DNA from: JACCZX01 sp963786295
GTDB lineage: Bacteria; Pseudomonadota; Gammaproteobacteria; Burkholderiales; Burkholderiaceae_F
NCBI GenBank assembly: GCA_963786295.1
Contig: CAWAYV010000026.1
Coordinates: 1-64,000 of the forward strand
DNA length: 64,000 nucleotides
Direction of reading: 5' to 3'
Made by a program: the position numbers and the translations under genes. Below are positions 1 through 8,584 of the stretch, in pieces. The notes below the pieces were generated by a model. That model did not search any database. It was not told the DNA's origin and saw only the letters and a program-made list of their open reading frames with translations. Position 1 is the first letter of the stretch. Each line of letters starts with the position of its first letter.

Positions 1-21
1 CCTACAGTTTCGGAGGTCAGC

Positions 22-315
22 GTGCTGTTCAAACAAGTTGCCGACGCCTTTGCAGCGTCACGGCAGTGGGATTCCGCGAGTTGTAGTCGCCTCGCGTTTT
101 GGGTCGATTGCCTGGGCGAGCGCGAGTTCGCATCGGTGACGACCGACGACGTAGACGATGCACTGGTGTGCCTAGCGGAGCACGGCCGGTTGCGTGCCGG
201 ACGTCGCGAAACCGAGCGCAGCGGTCAGCCATTGAAGGGTGCGACGAGTGTCGTCAAGGGCGGACGCGATCGATGTGCGATCGCCTCGCATAGCTGGAAA
301 CCACTCCTTACTTGA
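22..315 (+). pseudogene. N-terminal fragment of a site-specific (tyrosine-type) integrase
   Basis: A short reading frame opens at 22 and stays open to 315. Residues about 10-75 resemble the SAM-like core-binding domain at the start of phage and island integrases: an F..S..W...S..RLAFWV helix, then a 'TTDDVDDALVCLAEHGRLRAG' type segment and a 'GQPLKGAT' turn, which in full-length proteins is followed by the helix leading to the catalytic domain. Similarity fades after about position 258, and no catalytic R-H-R-Y domain follows on either strand, because the IclR gene ends at 308 on the other strand. This is a truncated remnant, whether from deletion or from rearrangement. The family call rests on pattern memory of Burkholderiales integrases and is moderate. 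Confidence 0.45.
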
Positions 316-1066
316 ACTGCCGATAAAGGCGTCCGAGGTCGCTGGCGGCGCGCTTTAGCAAACCTACATGCTCGAGCGCTCGCTCAAGGCTCATGCGTGC
401 GGTCGGCGCGTGAACAGCCACCCCGCCAATGATCTTGCGGTCGCGGCCAAACACGGGCACCGCCACCGAGATCAGGCCTGCCAAGTAGCCCTCATCATCG
501 GTCGAGACGTTCGACCGGCGAATACGCGCCAGCTCTGCTTCAAGCCGGGCCGGATCAGTGATTGTCTTGTCGGTGAATCGCTTCAAGGGCGCCTGAAAGA
601 GTAGACGCCGACGCTGGCGCGCTGGCATGTGGCTTAGAAATAACTTGCCGCTCGATGTGCAATGAATCGGCACATGAGATCCTGGTTCGAGGCGCATTTG
701 CAATGGCCAACTCGCTTCGACGCGATCGACGTATACGACGTCGGTCACGTTCAGCGTTGTGAAATTACAAGTCTCGCCGATCAGGTCCACGAGGCTCTTA
801 AGGATTGCGCGGCGCTCATCGTGCAATGATGAATGGCTCCTGACGCCTTCGGTTAGTGCGATCAGCCGTTCGCCGGCCGAGTAGCGCTTTCCGTTCGCTT
901 CCCGCATCAGGACGCGATGATCGACCAAAGTTTTGATTAGACGATGCAACGTGGACTTCGGTGCGCCGGTGGCGGTCGCGATCCGATCAAGGCTGATCGG
1001 TTCCGCCGAGAACGCGACTACTTCGATGATCTCGAAGCTTCGCATCGTCGACGGACTTTTTGGCAT
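308..1066 (-). CDS. IclR family transcriptional regulator
   Basis: A 252-residue DNA-binding repressor or activator of the IclR family, of normal length. Residues about 5-65 form the winged helix-turn-helix (AFSAEPISLDRIATATGAP, then STLHRLIKTLVDH). Residues about 80-250 form the ligand-binding effector domain with the typical 'PIHCTSSGKLFLSHM' and 'ISVAVPVFGRDRKIIGGVAV' blocks. It lies 24 bp downstream of dctM on the same strand and is the last gene of the cupin - aldolase - TRAP transporter operon. It therefore probably senses the transported acid or a breakdown product and controls the operon. The inducer cannot be read from the sequence. Confidence 0.93.
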   Translation of the reverse strand: MPKSPSTMRSFEIIEVVAFSAEPISLDRIATATGAPKSTLHRLIKTLVDHRVLMREANGKRYSAGERLIALTEGVRSHSSLHDERRAILKSLVDLIGETCNFTTLNVTDVVYVDRVEASWPLQMRLEPGSHVPIHCTSSGKLFLSHMPARQRRRLLFQAPLKRFTDKTITDPARLEAELARIRRSNVSTDDEGYLAGLISVAVPVFGRDRKIIGGVAVHAPTARMSLERALEHVGLLKRAASDLGRLYRQFK

Positions 1067-1089
1067 CGCAAGTCACGACGGTAACGCAC

Positions 1090-2372
1090 TCAACGGAACC
1101 AGAGCGTCAGTTCCGGGATGAATGCGATCAGCACTACCGCGATCACCAGAGATAGGCATAGCGGCCAAGCATGTGCCGCGATTTTCAGGTAGGGCACTCG
1201 GCTGATCGCCGAGGCCGCGAACAGATTGATGCCAACGGGTGGCGTGATGAAGCCGATGGTCAGCGCGCACACAACGAACACACCGAAATGCACTGGATCG
1301 AACCCGATCTTCAACGCGATCGGCAGCAGGATCGGCATCATGATGATGATCGCGGCGATCGTTTCGAGGAAGCAGCCGATGATCAGCAGCAAGAGCAGCA
1401 TCATCAGAATCACAGATATATCGTTCGTGACTAACGAAAGCATGTATTGGCCCATTCGATCCGGCAGCCGCAATACGGATAGGACTTCGGAGAACAACAC
1501 TGAAAACGCGATGATGGGTCCGATGATTCCGGTAATCAATCCGCTGCGCACTAAAAGTTGCGGAGCATCTCGCCATGTCAGTCCGCGGGTCAGAAACACT
1601 TCGACCAGCATGCAATAAGCGACCGCAACGGCCGCGGCCTCGGTCGGAGTGAAGGCGCCGGTGTAGATCCCGCCAAGAATGACCGCCGGAGCACCGAGGC
1701 CATAGCGCGCATCCCAAATCGCCTTCAACAGCACAGAGAACGAGAACGGTGTGCGGTCACGCGCACCCCAGTCTGTGAAGCGGCAGACGCAATAGTTCGC
1801 CACGCACATCGAGAGCGCCATCAATAAACCAGTGAAGACCCCGCCGAGGAACAAGTCGCCGACCGACGTCGACGTCACAACACCGTAAATGATAAAAATC
1901 AGGCTGGGCGGGACGATGATGCCCAAGCATCCGCCCGCGGCCGCGAGAGCGGATGCATATGACTTTCGATAACCGCGCTCGACCATCGGCCCGATCATGA
2001 TTTTCCCGATTGCTGCCGTGTCCGCCGAGTTTGACCCGCTGGTGCCGCGAAAAAGAAGCAGCCGAAGATGGTCGCCATTCCGAAGCCGCCGGTCATCCAT
2101 CCCACCAGCGCCTGGCCGAGTTTTACCAGGTGCCCTGCGAGCCGCCCGCTCGAGATAATGTCGCCGGTCAGGATGAACAGCGGCATTGCCAATAGCGCCC
2201 AACTGTCCATTGCAGTGAACGGCACTTCTCCGATGATGGCCGGCGAATAGACGCCAACCGAAACGATCATCGCGAGCGAGCCCAACCCGAGCACGACAAA
2301 TAACGGCACGCCGATCGCCAGATGCACCAGCATCAGGACGCCGACACTCAGGACAATCAGGTCGTTACTCAC
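1090..2372 (-). CDS. dctM: TRAP transporter large permease (DctM type), one frameshift
   Basis: The large integral-membrane subunit of a tripartite ATP-independent periplasmic transporter, which drives acid uptake with the sodium or proton gradient. The gene starts at a GTG (2372) that overlaps the end of dctQ by 8 bp. The first part reads MSNDLIVLSVGVLMLVHLAI to 'GMATIFGCFFFA'. The protein then resumes one frame over at 'GTSGSNSADTAAIGKIMIGPM', the conserved DctM loop, so a single G appears to be missing from a G run near 2047. The joined product is about 427 residues, a normal length, with many membrane helices and the C-terminal 'IGFITPPVGINLF' motif conserved in the family. The shift looks like a sequence error. 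Confidence 0.9.
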
Positions 2373-2883
2373 TTTCCAGACCGCCGCCCAAGGGAACTGT
2401 CCTTTCCTTCCGATACTTCGCCCAAGTGCGGCCGAACGACTGCACCACTCGATAGGCGAGCAATGTCCAGCCGACCGGCAATGCCGCTTGCGCGAACGCC
2501 ATGTTCAGATCGAACCCGGTCATCAGCGTGCCGTACGCGATCGATATGCCGATCACTTGTAGCGAGTAATAGATGACCAAGCCGGCAAGGAGCAGGTACA
2601 GCAGATCGAAGTAGGCGTACAGCATCAGCCGAGCTTTAGGACCGAGCAGCCGCGGAACAAGGTCGATCCGAATGTGATCGCGCGTCCGCGCAACTTCGGC
2701 GACCGCGATGTACACGAGGAACACGAACGCGTAGCGCGCGGTCATTTCGCCCCAAGCGCTCGACAAGCCGAAAGCGTGTCGTCGCACGACTTCGACGAGG
2801 ATGATCAGGCAGAAGTACCCGTAGCTGATGGCGATGAGCCACCGCTCGAGCGAGTCATCGATCCTGGACAGCAGTCTTCGCAT
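2365..2883 (-). CDS. dctQ: TRAP transporter small permease (DctQ type)
   Basis: The small membrane subunit of the TRAP transporter: 172 residues with four predicted hydrophobic segments (about 15-33, 48-65, 85-110, 130-150). It carries the family's 'EVVRRHAFGLSSAWGEMTARYAFVFLVY' region, including the conserved R-R and E-x-x-R charges, followed by 'H.RIDLVP'. It lies between dctP, with an 88-bp gap, and dctM, which it overlaps by 8 bp. That overlap points to translational coupling and equal synthesis of the two membrane subunits. Confidence 0.92.
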   Translation of the reverse strand: MRRLLSRIDDSLERWLIAISYGYFCLIILVEVVRRHAFGLSSAWGEMTARYAFVFLVYIAVAEVARTRDHIRIDLVPRLLGPKARLMLYAYFDLLYLLLAGLVIYYSLQVIGISIAYGTLMTGFDLNMAFAQAALPVGWTLLAYRVVQSFGRTWAKYRKERTVPLGGGLESE

Positions 2884-2971
2884 GGCCTGACCAGCAGCGT
2901 CCTGGCGAAGAGGTCGCGATGTCTTCGCCGGTGTGAACGATGGCGGTCGATGCTGCGACCGCTCGCTATGT

Positions 2972-4037
2972 CTAAGTCTGGTTCAACTTTACGATGTTCT
3001 CGTACAGCGCCATGCCGTAACGGTCTTTCCACTGCTTCCACTCAGGGCGCTGATGTCCGACGGCGGCGATCCACTGTTTGCGCTCGTCGGGTGTGAGATC
3101 GATGATCTTGATGCCAGCCGCTTTCCATTCGGCCCACATCTTCTCATCTGCCTTGCGCTGTTCGCTCTTCTGGAACGCCCACGATTCCTTTGCGTGCACG
3201 CTCGATAGCGTCACGTACTGGTGCGGGAAGCGCATCAAACCAACGCTTGTTTACTACCGAGACATGAGCGTTGAAGCTCATGTTGATACGCGTCGCCGTC
3301 CCGATCGTTTCGTGCACGCGCGCCGAAGTCAGTGGCCCTAGCCCGACATTCAGCGCATCGACTGCACCTTGCTGCATCGCCTGATAGGTCTCGGCCCAAT
3401 TGATAGACACTGCATTGCCCGGAGTCAGCTCGAATGCCTGTTGTTCCACCTTCGACGTGGTAACGCGAATCTTGACGCCTTTCAGATCAGCGGGCAGGTG
3501 AATTTCGCGATTGAGCTTCTTGCTTATGCCCAGTGTGCGCAAGCCGCTGTTGGCCCACATTCCCACCAGCACTTTCATGTTCTTGCTTTCAGGTTCGGAG
3601 ATAAGCTGGGACTGCAATAACAGGGGACTCTCCAGGAATCGCTCGAATGCCTCATTGGATGCGAACAGATACGGAAAATCGAGCAGGTTGAACGATTCGG
3701 AATACGGCGTGAAGTTCTGCATCGAAAGCAGACATCCTTGGATAGCGCCCTGCTGCACTTTCTGCGGAAGCACGTTCTGACCACCGAGCTTCCCGCCGCC
3801 GTGATAATCGATGTGCAAACGTCCCTGGCTGTACTTCTCCGCCAGCTGCTTGAACAGATCGACGCCCGTGACGACCTGATGCTCCGTGGCGTCGCTGAAC
3901 GTGCTGGCAAAGACCATTGTGTGTTCGGCCTTCTGCTGCGCGTGCGCCGCGCCTCGAATCAGAGGCCAGGACACCAAGCCGCCGGCCGCCAGACCGCCGA
4001 GAACGATGCTTCTTCGATTGCTCACGATGCGTGTCAT
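2972..4037 (-). CDS. dctP: TRAP transporter solute-binding protein (DctP type), one frameshift
   Basis: The periplasmic substrate-binding subunit of the TRAP system. The start ATG at 4037 begins MTRIVSNRRSIVLGGLAAGG, an export signal with an Arg-Arg pair compatible with Tat export and an 'AHAQQ' cleavage region. The mature part has the family blocks 'GGGKLGGQNVLPQKVQQGAI', 'LRTLGISKKLNREIHLPADL' with 'KGVKIRV', and 'AETYQAMQQGAVDALNVGLG'. Near 3190 the protein continues in another frame ('ESWAFQKSEQRKADEKMW'), giving about 355 residues in total. The gene sits 14 bp downstream of the aldolase gene and upstream of dctQ. The conserved Arg that clamps the substrate carboxylate is present in 'KGVKIRV', so the ligand is likely an organic or sugar acid. 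Confidence 0.9.
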
Positions 4038-4051
4038 GCTTGTCTCCTTGC

Positions 4052-5030
4052 TTATGAGTTCAACGAAATGCCTAGCTCGCCGACGATAGCCTTCAGCCGC
4101 GATGCCGTTGGCGGGGACAACTCCTGCAGCGGCGCTCGCGGCTGGCCGAGCTTGAGGTCGGTCCATTGCGAGATCGCCTTGATCGATTGCGGAACGCCAA
4201 ACTGCCTGAAGAAGTGAAAAAGCGGCTGCAGCCGCCGATACTTCCGCTCCGCGTCGCGGCGACCACGGATCGGCGCGCAAGGCTTCGTGCAGATCGATTA
4301 GGTCCTGAGTAATCACCGGATGAGTCATCACCTCCCAGCCGTCCGCACCTAAGCGAAATCCATCGAGCGCCTGAAAGTGCAGCCCGCAATGCAGCGCAAA
4401 GCGGTCGCCGCACAACATCCGTATGTCGCGCAGCCGCGTTACATCGCCGGATGCATCCTTGATCGAATGAATCGCGGCAATATCGGCCATCGCCAGCACC
4501 CGTTCGGGCGTGAAGTCGAAACGCGTTGGCAGCGTGATGTTGTAAAGGCGAATCGGGAGCGGGACCACGTTTGCGACCGCTTCGTAGTGGCGATACGCAG
4601 CCTCGAAGGTGATAGGGAAGTACTGCGGCATGTCGAGCATTAGGCATGTCGCGCCGGCGTCACGAGCGTGCTGCGCGTATTCAATTGCCTGGCGCGTCGA
4701 TAAAGCGCCGACGCCGACGTTGAGTTCGATCCGTCCGCCGATGCGCTTGCCGATCGTGTCAACGACCAGGCCGCGCTCCGCGTCAGTTAGATAGGGCCCT
4801 TCGCAAGTACTCGCGATACACGTAACACCAGTTACTCCCGATCGCGCGATCTCGGTCAGATATTCGTCGAGCACGCCGGTTTCGACGTCGCCGTGCTCGT
4901 CATAAGGTGTGACAACGTAGAAGTGCAGACCGCCGCCGTTGCGACCACTAGCCGCTACCGACTGCGTTCGTAACTTCGCCGCCGCGACTCTCTGACCCGA
5001 TTGACGATCGATTATTGCTTCGCTCGTCAC
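4052..5030 (-). CDS. Dihydrodipicolinate synthase / N-acetylneuraminate lyase family aldolase, one frameshift
   Basis: A class I aldolase or dehydratase TIM-barrel protein of about 326 residues that forms a Schiff base with a pyruvate-like substrate. It starts at GTG 5030. Visible motifs are 'GGLHFYVVTPYDEHGDV' near the N terminus, 'STCEGPYLTDAER' (the S-T/T..GE site), the catalytic Tyr in 'IRLYNITLPTRFDF' and the Schiff-base Lys in 'IHSIKDASGDV'. After 'WSPRR' near 4250 the true C terminus continues in another frame ('LFHFFRQFGVPQSIKAISQW', ending at 4052). Its place in a TRAP transporter operon argues for sugar-acid or keto-acid catabolism rather than lysine synthesis. The exact substrate is unknown. 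Confidence 0.85.
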
Positions 5031-5054
5031 GATGAGGCCTGTCGCTAAGGCGAA

Positions 5055-5492
5055 CTAAGTGGCCGTCGACGTTTCGACGCGCGGTGGCGGAAATCGATCG
5101 CGCTCCGAGCCAATCTCGACCGTCTCACCGGTATCGGTGAATGTGCGCGTTACGTCGGCCGAGCCGTAGATGACCATCACCAGCGACGGCTGATCACCAA
5201 TATTGGTGAACTCGTGCGGCACGCCGGCCGATATGAACGTGGAATCGTAGGGACCGCAATCGAACGATTGGTCGCCGAGGACGATCCTCAATTTCCCTTC
5301 AAGTACGGTCACTTGTTCTTCGGCATTGTGTGAATGGTTCGAAACGACAGCGCCGGGCGGCACGCGAGTGATGCCCGACTTGATGTTTTTCGAGCCTAGC
5401 TTGCGACTGACAATCGGGTAGTTAACGATGTCTTGGCCGCGTTGGACAGCAGACAGATTCGCGAACGGCAAATGGTGGATTTCCGGGGTCAT
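5055..5492 (-). CDS. Small cupin-domain protein
   Basis: A single-domain cupin of 145 residues. The metal-binding pattern is seen in 'SNHSHNAEEQVTVLEGKLRI' (H.H....E) and in 'PHEFTNIGDQPSLVMVIYGS' (the second-motif His). Such proteins are dioxygenases, isomerases or sugar-acid-binding proteins. I place the start at the ATG at 5492 because GAGGAAGGA lies just before it. An in-frame ATG 24 bp upstream would place this ribosome-binding site inside the gene. It is the first gene of the minus-strand operon, 24 bp ahead of the aldolase gene. An auxiliary catabolic role is inferred from context only. Confidence 0.85.
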   Translation of the reverse strand: MTPEIHHLPFANLSAVQRGQDIVNYPIVSRKLGSKNIKSGITRVPPGAVVSNHSHNAEEQVTVLEGKLRIVLGDQSFDCGPYDSTFISAGVPHEFTNIGDQPSLVMVIYGSADVTRTFTDTGETVEIGSERDRFPPPRVETSTAT

Positions 5493-5584
5493 GACCTTTC
5501 CTTCCTCGAAGCGCATCTGTGGCTACAACTGTTGCACACGGCATTCGTAGACCCAAGCGGACATAGTGATTTAATGCGTCAAAA

Positions 5585-5600
5585 ATTCCATTTATGGGAT
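5585..5600. promoter_or_regulatory. Imperfect palindrome upstream of the cupin-aldolase-TRAP operon (candidate IclR operator)
   Basis: The sequence ATTCCAT-TT-ATGGGAT reads as two 7-base half sites with one mismatch. It lies 93 bp upstream of the cupin start in an AT-richer stretch. IclR-family regulators bind short palindromes of this size, and the operon carries its own IclR gene. Operator function is inferred. Confidence 0.35.
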
Positions 5601-6260
5601 GCGCGCGGGGGTATCTTGTCGTAGCAACCCGGTCAGTGCAGGCATCGACCTGCATCGTCCACATGGCTCCTCGCGAACCCATCAAGAGACTGCGCTTCAC
5701 GCCGCCGATCGGCGACAAGGACTCAATAAACGCACGCGCTTTTTTCGGGCGACGCGCTCATCGAAACCATAACAAGGTTGCGATTCTCTTTTCTGTGGAT
5801 GGTATTAGTTCTCCCAGTCGTTAGGTGACCGAGATTTGCTTGGGGCGTCCGACCAAGCGGACTTGCTGTTCGTCACGACATTTGAAGGACCCTTGCTTTA
5901 CGCCTTCAGCCGAGAAGACCACCACTGAATCCGCCAGTTCACGCCCTGGAATCACTCCACAAAAGAGCGATTCTGCTGGCCCAGCCACGGAGGCCCTGCG
6001 AGGTACGTGGCCCTTCTCCAGCATGCGCTGCTCACAACGCGCAAGCCACGGACAAGCACGGACAAAACACGCACACGAAAACAGTGGTTGGGCGCACCTC
6101 GTAGCGCGCAAGGCGACCTCCGGCTAAGATTGGCCACGCTCGATCGGCCGATGAGACGCAACAAGAACGCACACAAAACCATCAAAACTCTAACCGGCGC
6201 AGGGTAAGGATTCAGGATCATGTCTTCCACGAACGCAGCCAACGCGCAAGAGCCAACTAG
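5601..6260. other. Intergenic stretch without a supported gene
   Basis: About 660 bp between the divergent cupin operon and the dehydrogenase gene. Short open frames on both strands (for example 5821-6111 minus and 5825-6127 plus) overlap each other, have no ribosome-binding site that I trust and match no family I recognise. A 24-base stretch at 5762-5785 recurs with few changes at 21795-21817. Both divergent promoters must lie here, but I see no convincing -35/-10 pair. Confidence 0.5.
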
Positions 6261-6344
6261 GTGAAGCACGGCGCTCGCGACCAGGCGAAGGGGTTCTCGA
6301 CGACGGGGCGGTTCCGAGTGCACATTGAGAACGAAAACAAGCTC

Positions 6345-7292
6345 ATGCCTGTTTTCACCGTATATCCAAATCAGTATGAGGCGGCGCTTGACCGGCACGC
6401 CGAAGTGGCTAAGTTTGTCGAGACCACGTGGGGGATAGACGGAGACGTGTTCGACCGGGCGATCGCCGACGCAGACGCCTTGATTGGGTATCGCTTCCCC
6501 CGGGCGCAACTTGCGACGCGTGCCCCCAACCTGAAGTTTGTTCAGGTGTTGGGCGCTGGTGTCGACTACATGCTGCCGCTTGACTGGGTTCCGGCGGGAC
6601 TAACGCTAACCAACAACTGCGGCGCCCATGTGCCAAAGGCGGCTCAGTCCGGGCTCATGGCGATCTTGATGGCCAATGCGCAGGTGCCGAAGCTGGTGAC
6701 AAGCCAGAGGCGACGCGAGTGGAATCGCCTGTTCACCTCGACCGTATCAGGCAAGACGCTGCTTATCGTGGGTGTCGGGCATATTGGTGGCGGAATCGCC
6801 GAGCAGGCGAAAGCGCTTGGAATGCGAGTGCTCGGCGTACGGCGTAGTGATATTCCGCATCCTGCGGTCGATGAAATGCATGCCCCAGGCGCGCTTCATC
6901 TACTGCTGCCCAAGGCTGACATCGTGATGATCAACACAGCTCTAACCTCAAGCACGCGTTTCCTGATTGGACGTACTGAGTTTTCATTGATGAAGCGAGG
7001 CGCTGCCTTCATAAACATGTCTCGTGGCGGTCTGGTTGATCCCAAGGCATTGGAGGAGGCGCTTCGTACCGATCACATCAGCTGCGCAATTGTCGATGTG
7101 ACCTTCCCCGAGCCCCTTCCGTCGGACTCGACCTTGTGGGATGCGCCCAACCTGATGATCACGCCTCATGTCCTGTCGGATGACCTCGACGAGTACATTC
7201 CACGAACGCTGGACATTTTTTTTGAGAACGTACGGCGATGCATTGCGGGAGAGCCTCTTACCAACGTTGTCGAAATCGACCGCGAGTATTGA
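6345..7292 (+). CDS. D-2-hydroxyacid dehydrogenase family protein
   Basis: An NAD(P)-dependent oxidoreductase of the D-isomer 2-hydroxyacid dehydrogenase family, about 315 residues from the ATG at 6345 (MPVFTVYPNQYEAAL). An in-frame ATG at 6261 would add 28 unconserved residues. The nucleotide-binding loop is 'LIVGVGHIGGGIAEQA'. The catalytic triad is visible: Arg in 'INMSRGGLVD', Glu in 'VTFPEPLPSDSTLW' and His in 'MITPHVLSDD'. It probably interconverts a 2-keto acid and a 2-hydroxy acid, in the manner of hydroxypyruvate/glyoxylate reductases. It opens the plus-strand cluster and is followed 39 bp later by the ABC importer genes. The substrate is unknown. Confidence 0.88.
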   Translation: MPVFTVYPNQYEAALDRHAEVAKFVETTWGIDGDVFDRAIADADALIGYRFPRAQLATRAPNLKFVQVLGAGVDYMLPLDWVPAGLTLTNNCGAHVPKAAQSGLMAILMANAQVPKLVTSQRRREWNRLFTSTVSGKTLLIVGVGHIGGGIAEQAKALGMRVLGVRRSDIPHPAVDEMHAPGALHLLLPKADIVMINTALTSSTRFLIGRTEFSLMKRGAAFINMSRGGLVDPKALEEALRTDHISCAIVDVTFPEPLPSDSTLWDAPNLMITPHVLSDDLDEYIPRTLDIFFENVRRCIAGEPLTNVVEIDREY

Positions 7293-7331
7293 TTTCTTTG
7301 GCTGATACTTTTCTTGAGGGGAGATCTAGTC

Positions 7332-8459
7332 ATGAAACAAACGAAGCCAGAATTTGATTCGACGAATACGCATGGACCCGGCCGCCGGAAAGCTATCAAG
7401 AACTTGGTGGTAGCCGCAGTCGCCTCGCCGATGGTGTTCACATCGCGCAAGTCAAAGGCAGCGACAATCAAGCTAACAGTCCGGGATCCCGGCGGACCCT
7501 ACGTCAAGGCAATGACGGAAGCGTTCTACAAGCCGTTCAATGAAGCGATGAAGGGCGAGATTGTCGTAACGGGCGTAATTAGCCAGCATGAGCCGACCGC
7601 CTTGATCAAATCGATGGTCGAATCCAAGACGTACACCTGGGACATCGCTGGCGGGTTCAGTATCGCGTCGACCAACGCGCTCCTGGAGGGTCCGATATAT
7701 CTTGAGAAGTTGGAGATAGACAGTGACCCAGAGGTGCAGGAAATTCCGACAAAGTTTCGGATGCCCTACCTGCTAGGGTATGAAGTGTTCACGTGTGTTC
7801 TTGCCTATCGGACGGACGTGTACCCGAAGAAGGCTCCGGTGCCAACCGGATGGAAGGATTTGTGGGACGTGAAGCGAATTCCAGGGGTCCGTTCGTTGCG
7901 AAAGAACCCGTTCTACACGATCGAGCAAGCAGTGATGGCGCAAGGAGTCCCCGGTAATCAGGTCTACCAGTATCTGCAGAAGAATGGCTTTGAGCCGGCC
8001 TTCAAATCGCTCGACCAGATACGCAAAAACGTCAATATCTGGTGGACGGGGGCTGCGCAGACTTCACAGCTATTGGCAACTGGAGAGGTGGACATGGTCC
8101 CGACCTTCAATGGACGCGCTCAGGACGCGATCGACGGCGGTGCACCCGTCGCGCTCTCCTGGAACGAAGCACTTTGGACGTACGGCGGCATGGCGATTAT
8201 TAAGGGCGGCCCGAATATTGAGGCTTGTCGCAAGTTCATCAAATTCTGCGCGAATGCGCAGCGACAGGCAACGCTTGCCAGGTTCATTGCGGTCGGTCCG
8301 ACCAATCCAAACGCCTTCAAGCACATCGCGCCTGCGCGAGCTGCGGTGCTCGGAACCGCGCCTGCTAATTTGGCGAAATCGATTGAGTTTGACGCGACCT
8401 TCTGGGGCAAGGAAAAGGACCGTGCGACGGACCGGTTCAATCAATGGATTCTGGGGTAA
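7332..8459 (+). CDS. ABC transporter solute-binding protein, polyamine/opine (PotD-like) type
   Basis: The periplasmic binding protein of a PotABCD-type importer, 375 residues. The start ATG 7332 is set by the strong TTGAGGGGAGA just upstream. The N terminus has an Arg-Arg signal ('GPGRRKAIKNLVVAAVASPM') that fits Tat or Sec export. The mature protein has the class features 'LTVRDPGGPYVKAMTEAFYK', 'PVPTGWKDLWDVKRIPGVRS' and 'GEVDMVPTFNGRAQDAIDGG'. It is followed by a perfect intercistronic hairpin and then by the ATPase and two permeases, so it is the ligand-recognition part of the 7.3-11.5 kb transporter. Spermidine/putrescine-like, opine-like or other small cationic ligands are all possible. 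Confidence 0.9.
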   Translation: MKQTKPEFDSTNTHGPGRRKAIKNLVVAAVASPMVFTSRKSKAATIKLTVRDPGGPYVKAMTEAFYKPFNEAMKGEIVVTGVISQHEPTALIKSMVESKTYTWDIAGGFSIASTNALLEGPIYLEKLEIDSDPEVQEIPTKFRMPYLLGYEVFTCVLAYRTDVYPKKAPVPTGWKDLWDVKRIPGVRSLRKNPFYTIEQAVMAQGVPGNQVYQYLQKNGFEPAFKSLDQIRKNVNIWWTGAAQTSQLLATGEVDMVPTFNGRAQDAIDGGAPVALSWNEALWTYGGMAIIKGGPNIEACRKFIKFCANAQRQATLARFIAVGPTNPNAFKHIAPARAAVLGTAPANLAKSIEFDATFWGKEKDRATDRFNQWILG

Positions 8460-8485
8460 GTACCAGCGGCCGGTCAGTGAGGCTA

Positions 8486-8510
8486 GCGAGTCGCCGCTCA
8501 CGCGACTCGC
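8486..8510 (+). promoter_or_regulatory. Perfect 9-bp intercistronic hairpin between binding-protein and ATPase genes
   Basis: GCGAGTCGC, a 7-base loop, then GCGACTCGC. No T run follows, so it is not a standard terminator. In ABC operons such hairpins often protect the upstream mRNA and raise the amount of binding protein over the membrane components. That role is inferred here. Confidence 0.6.
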
Positions 8511-8584
8511 GCCGAGCGCGATTCTGTTCATCGCCGCTTGATTCGAAAGGATTGCGCGAGTGAGCCGGTTCGTGTGTTTTTCCA

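Noticed and set aside
3144..5030. Single 628-residue aldolase-TRAP binding protein fusion
   Set aside because: The apparent fusion arises because a frameshift near 4250 hides the aldolase stop at 4052. The conserved aldolase C terminus and the separate DctP start with a signal peptide are both visible.
5821..6127. Overlapping open frames on both strands in the 5.6-6.3 kb gap
   Set aside because: No start signals, no recognisable protein, and the two frames are antisense to each other.
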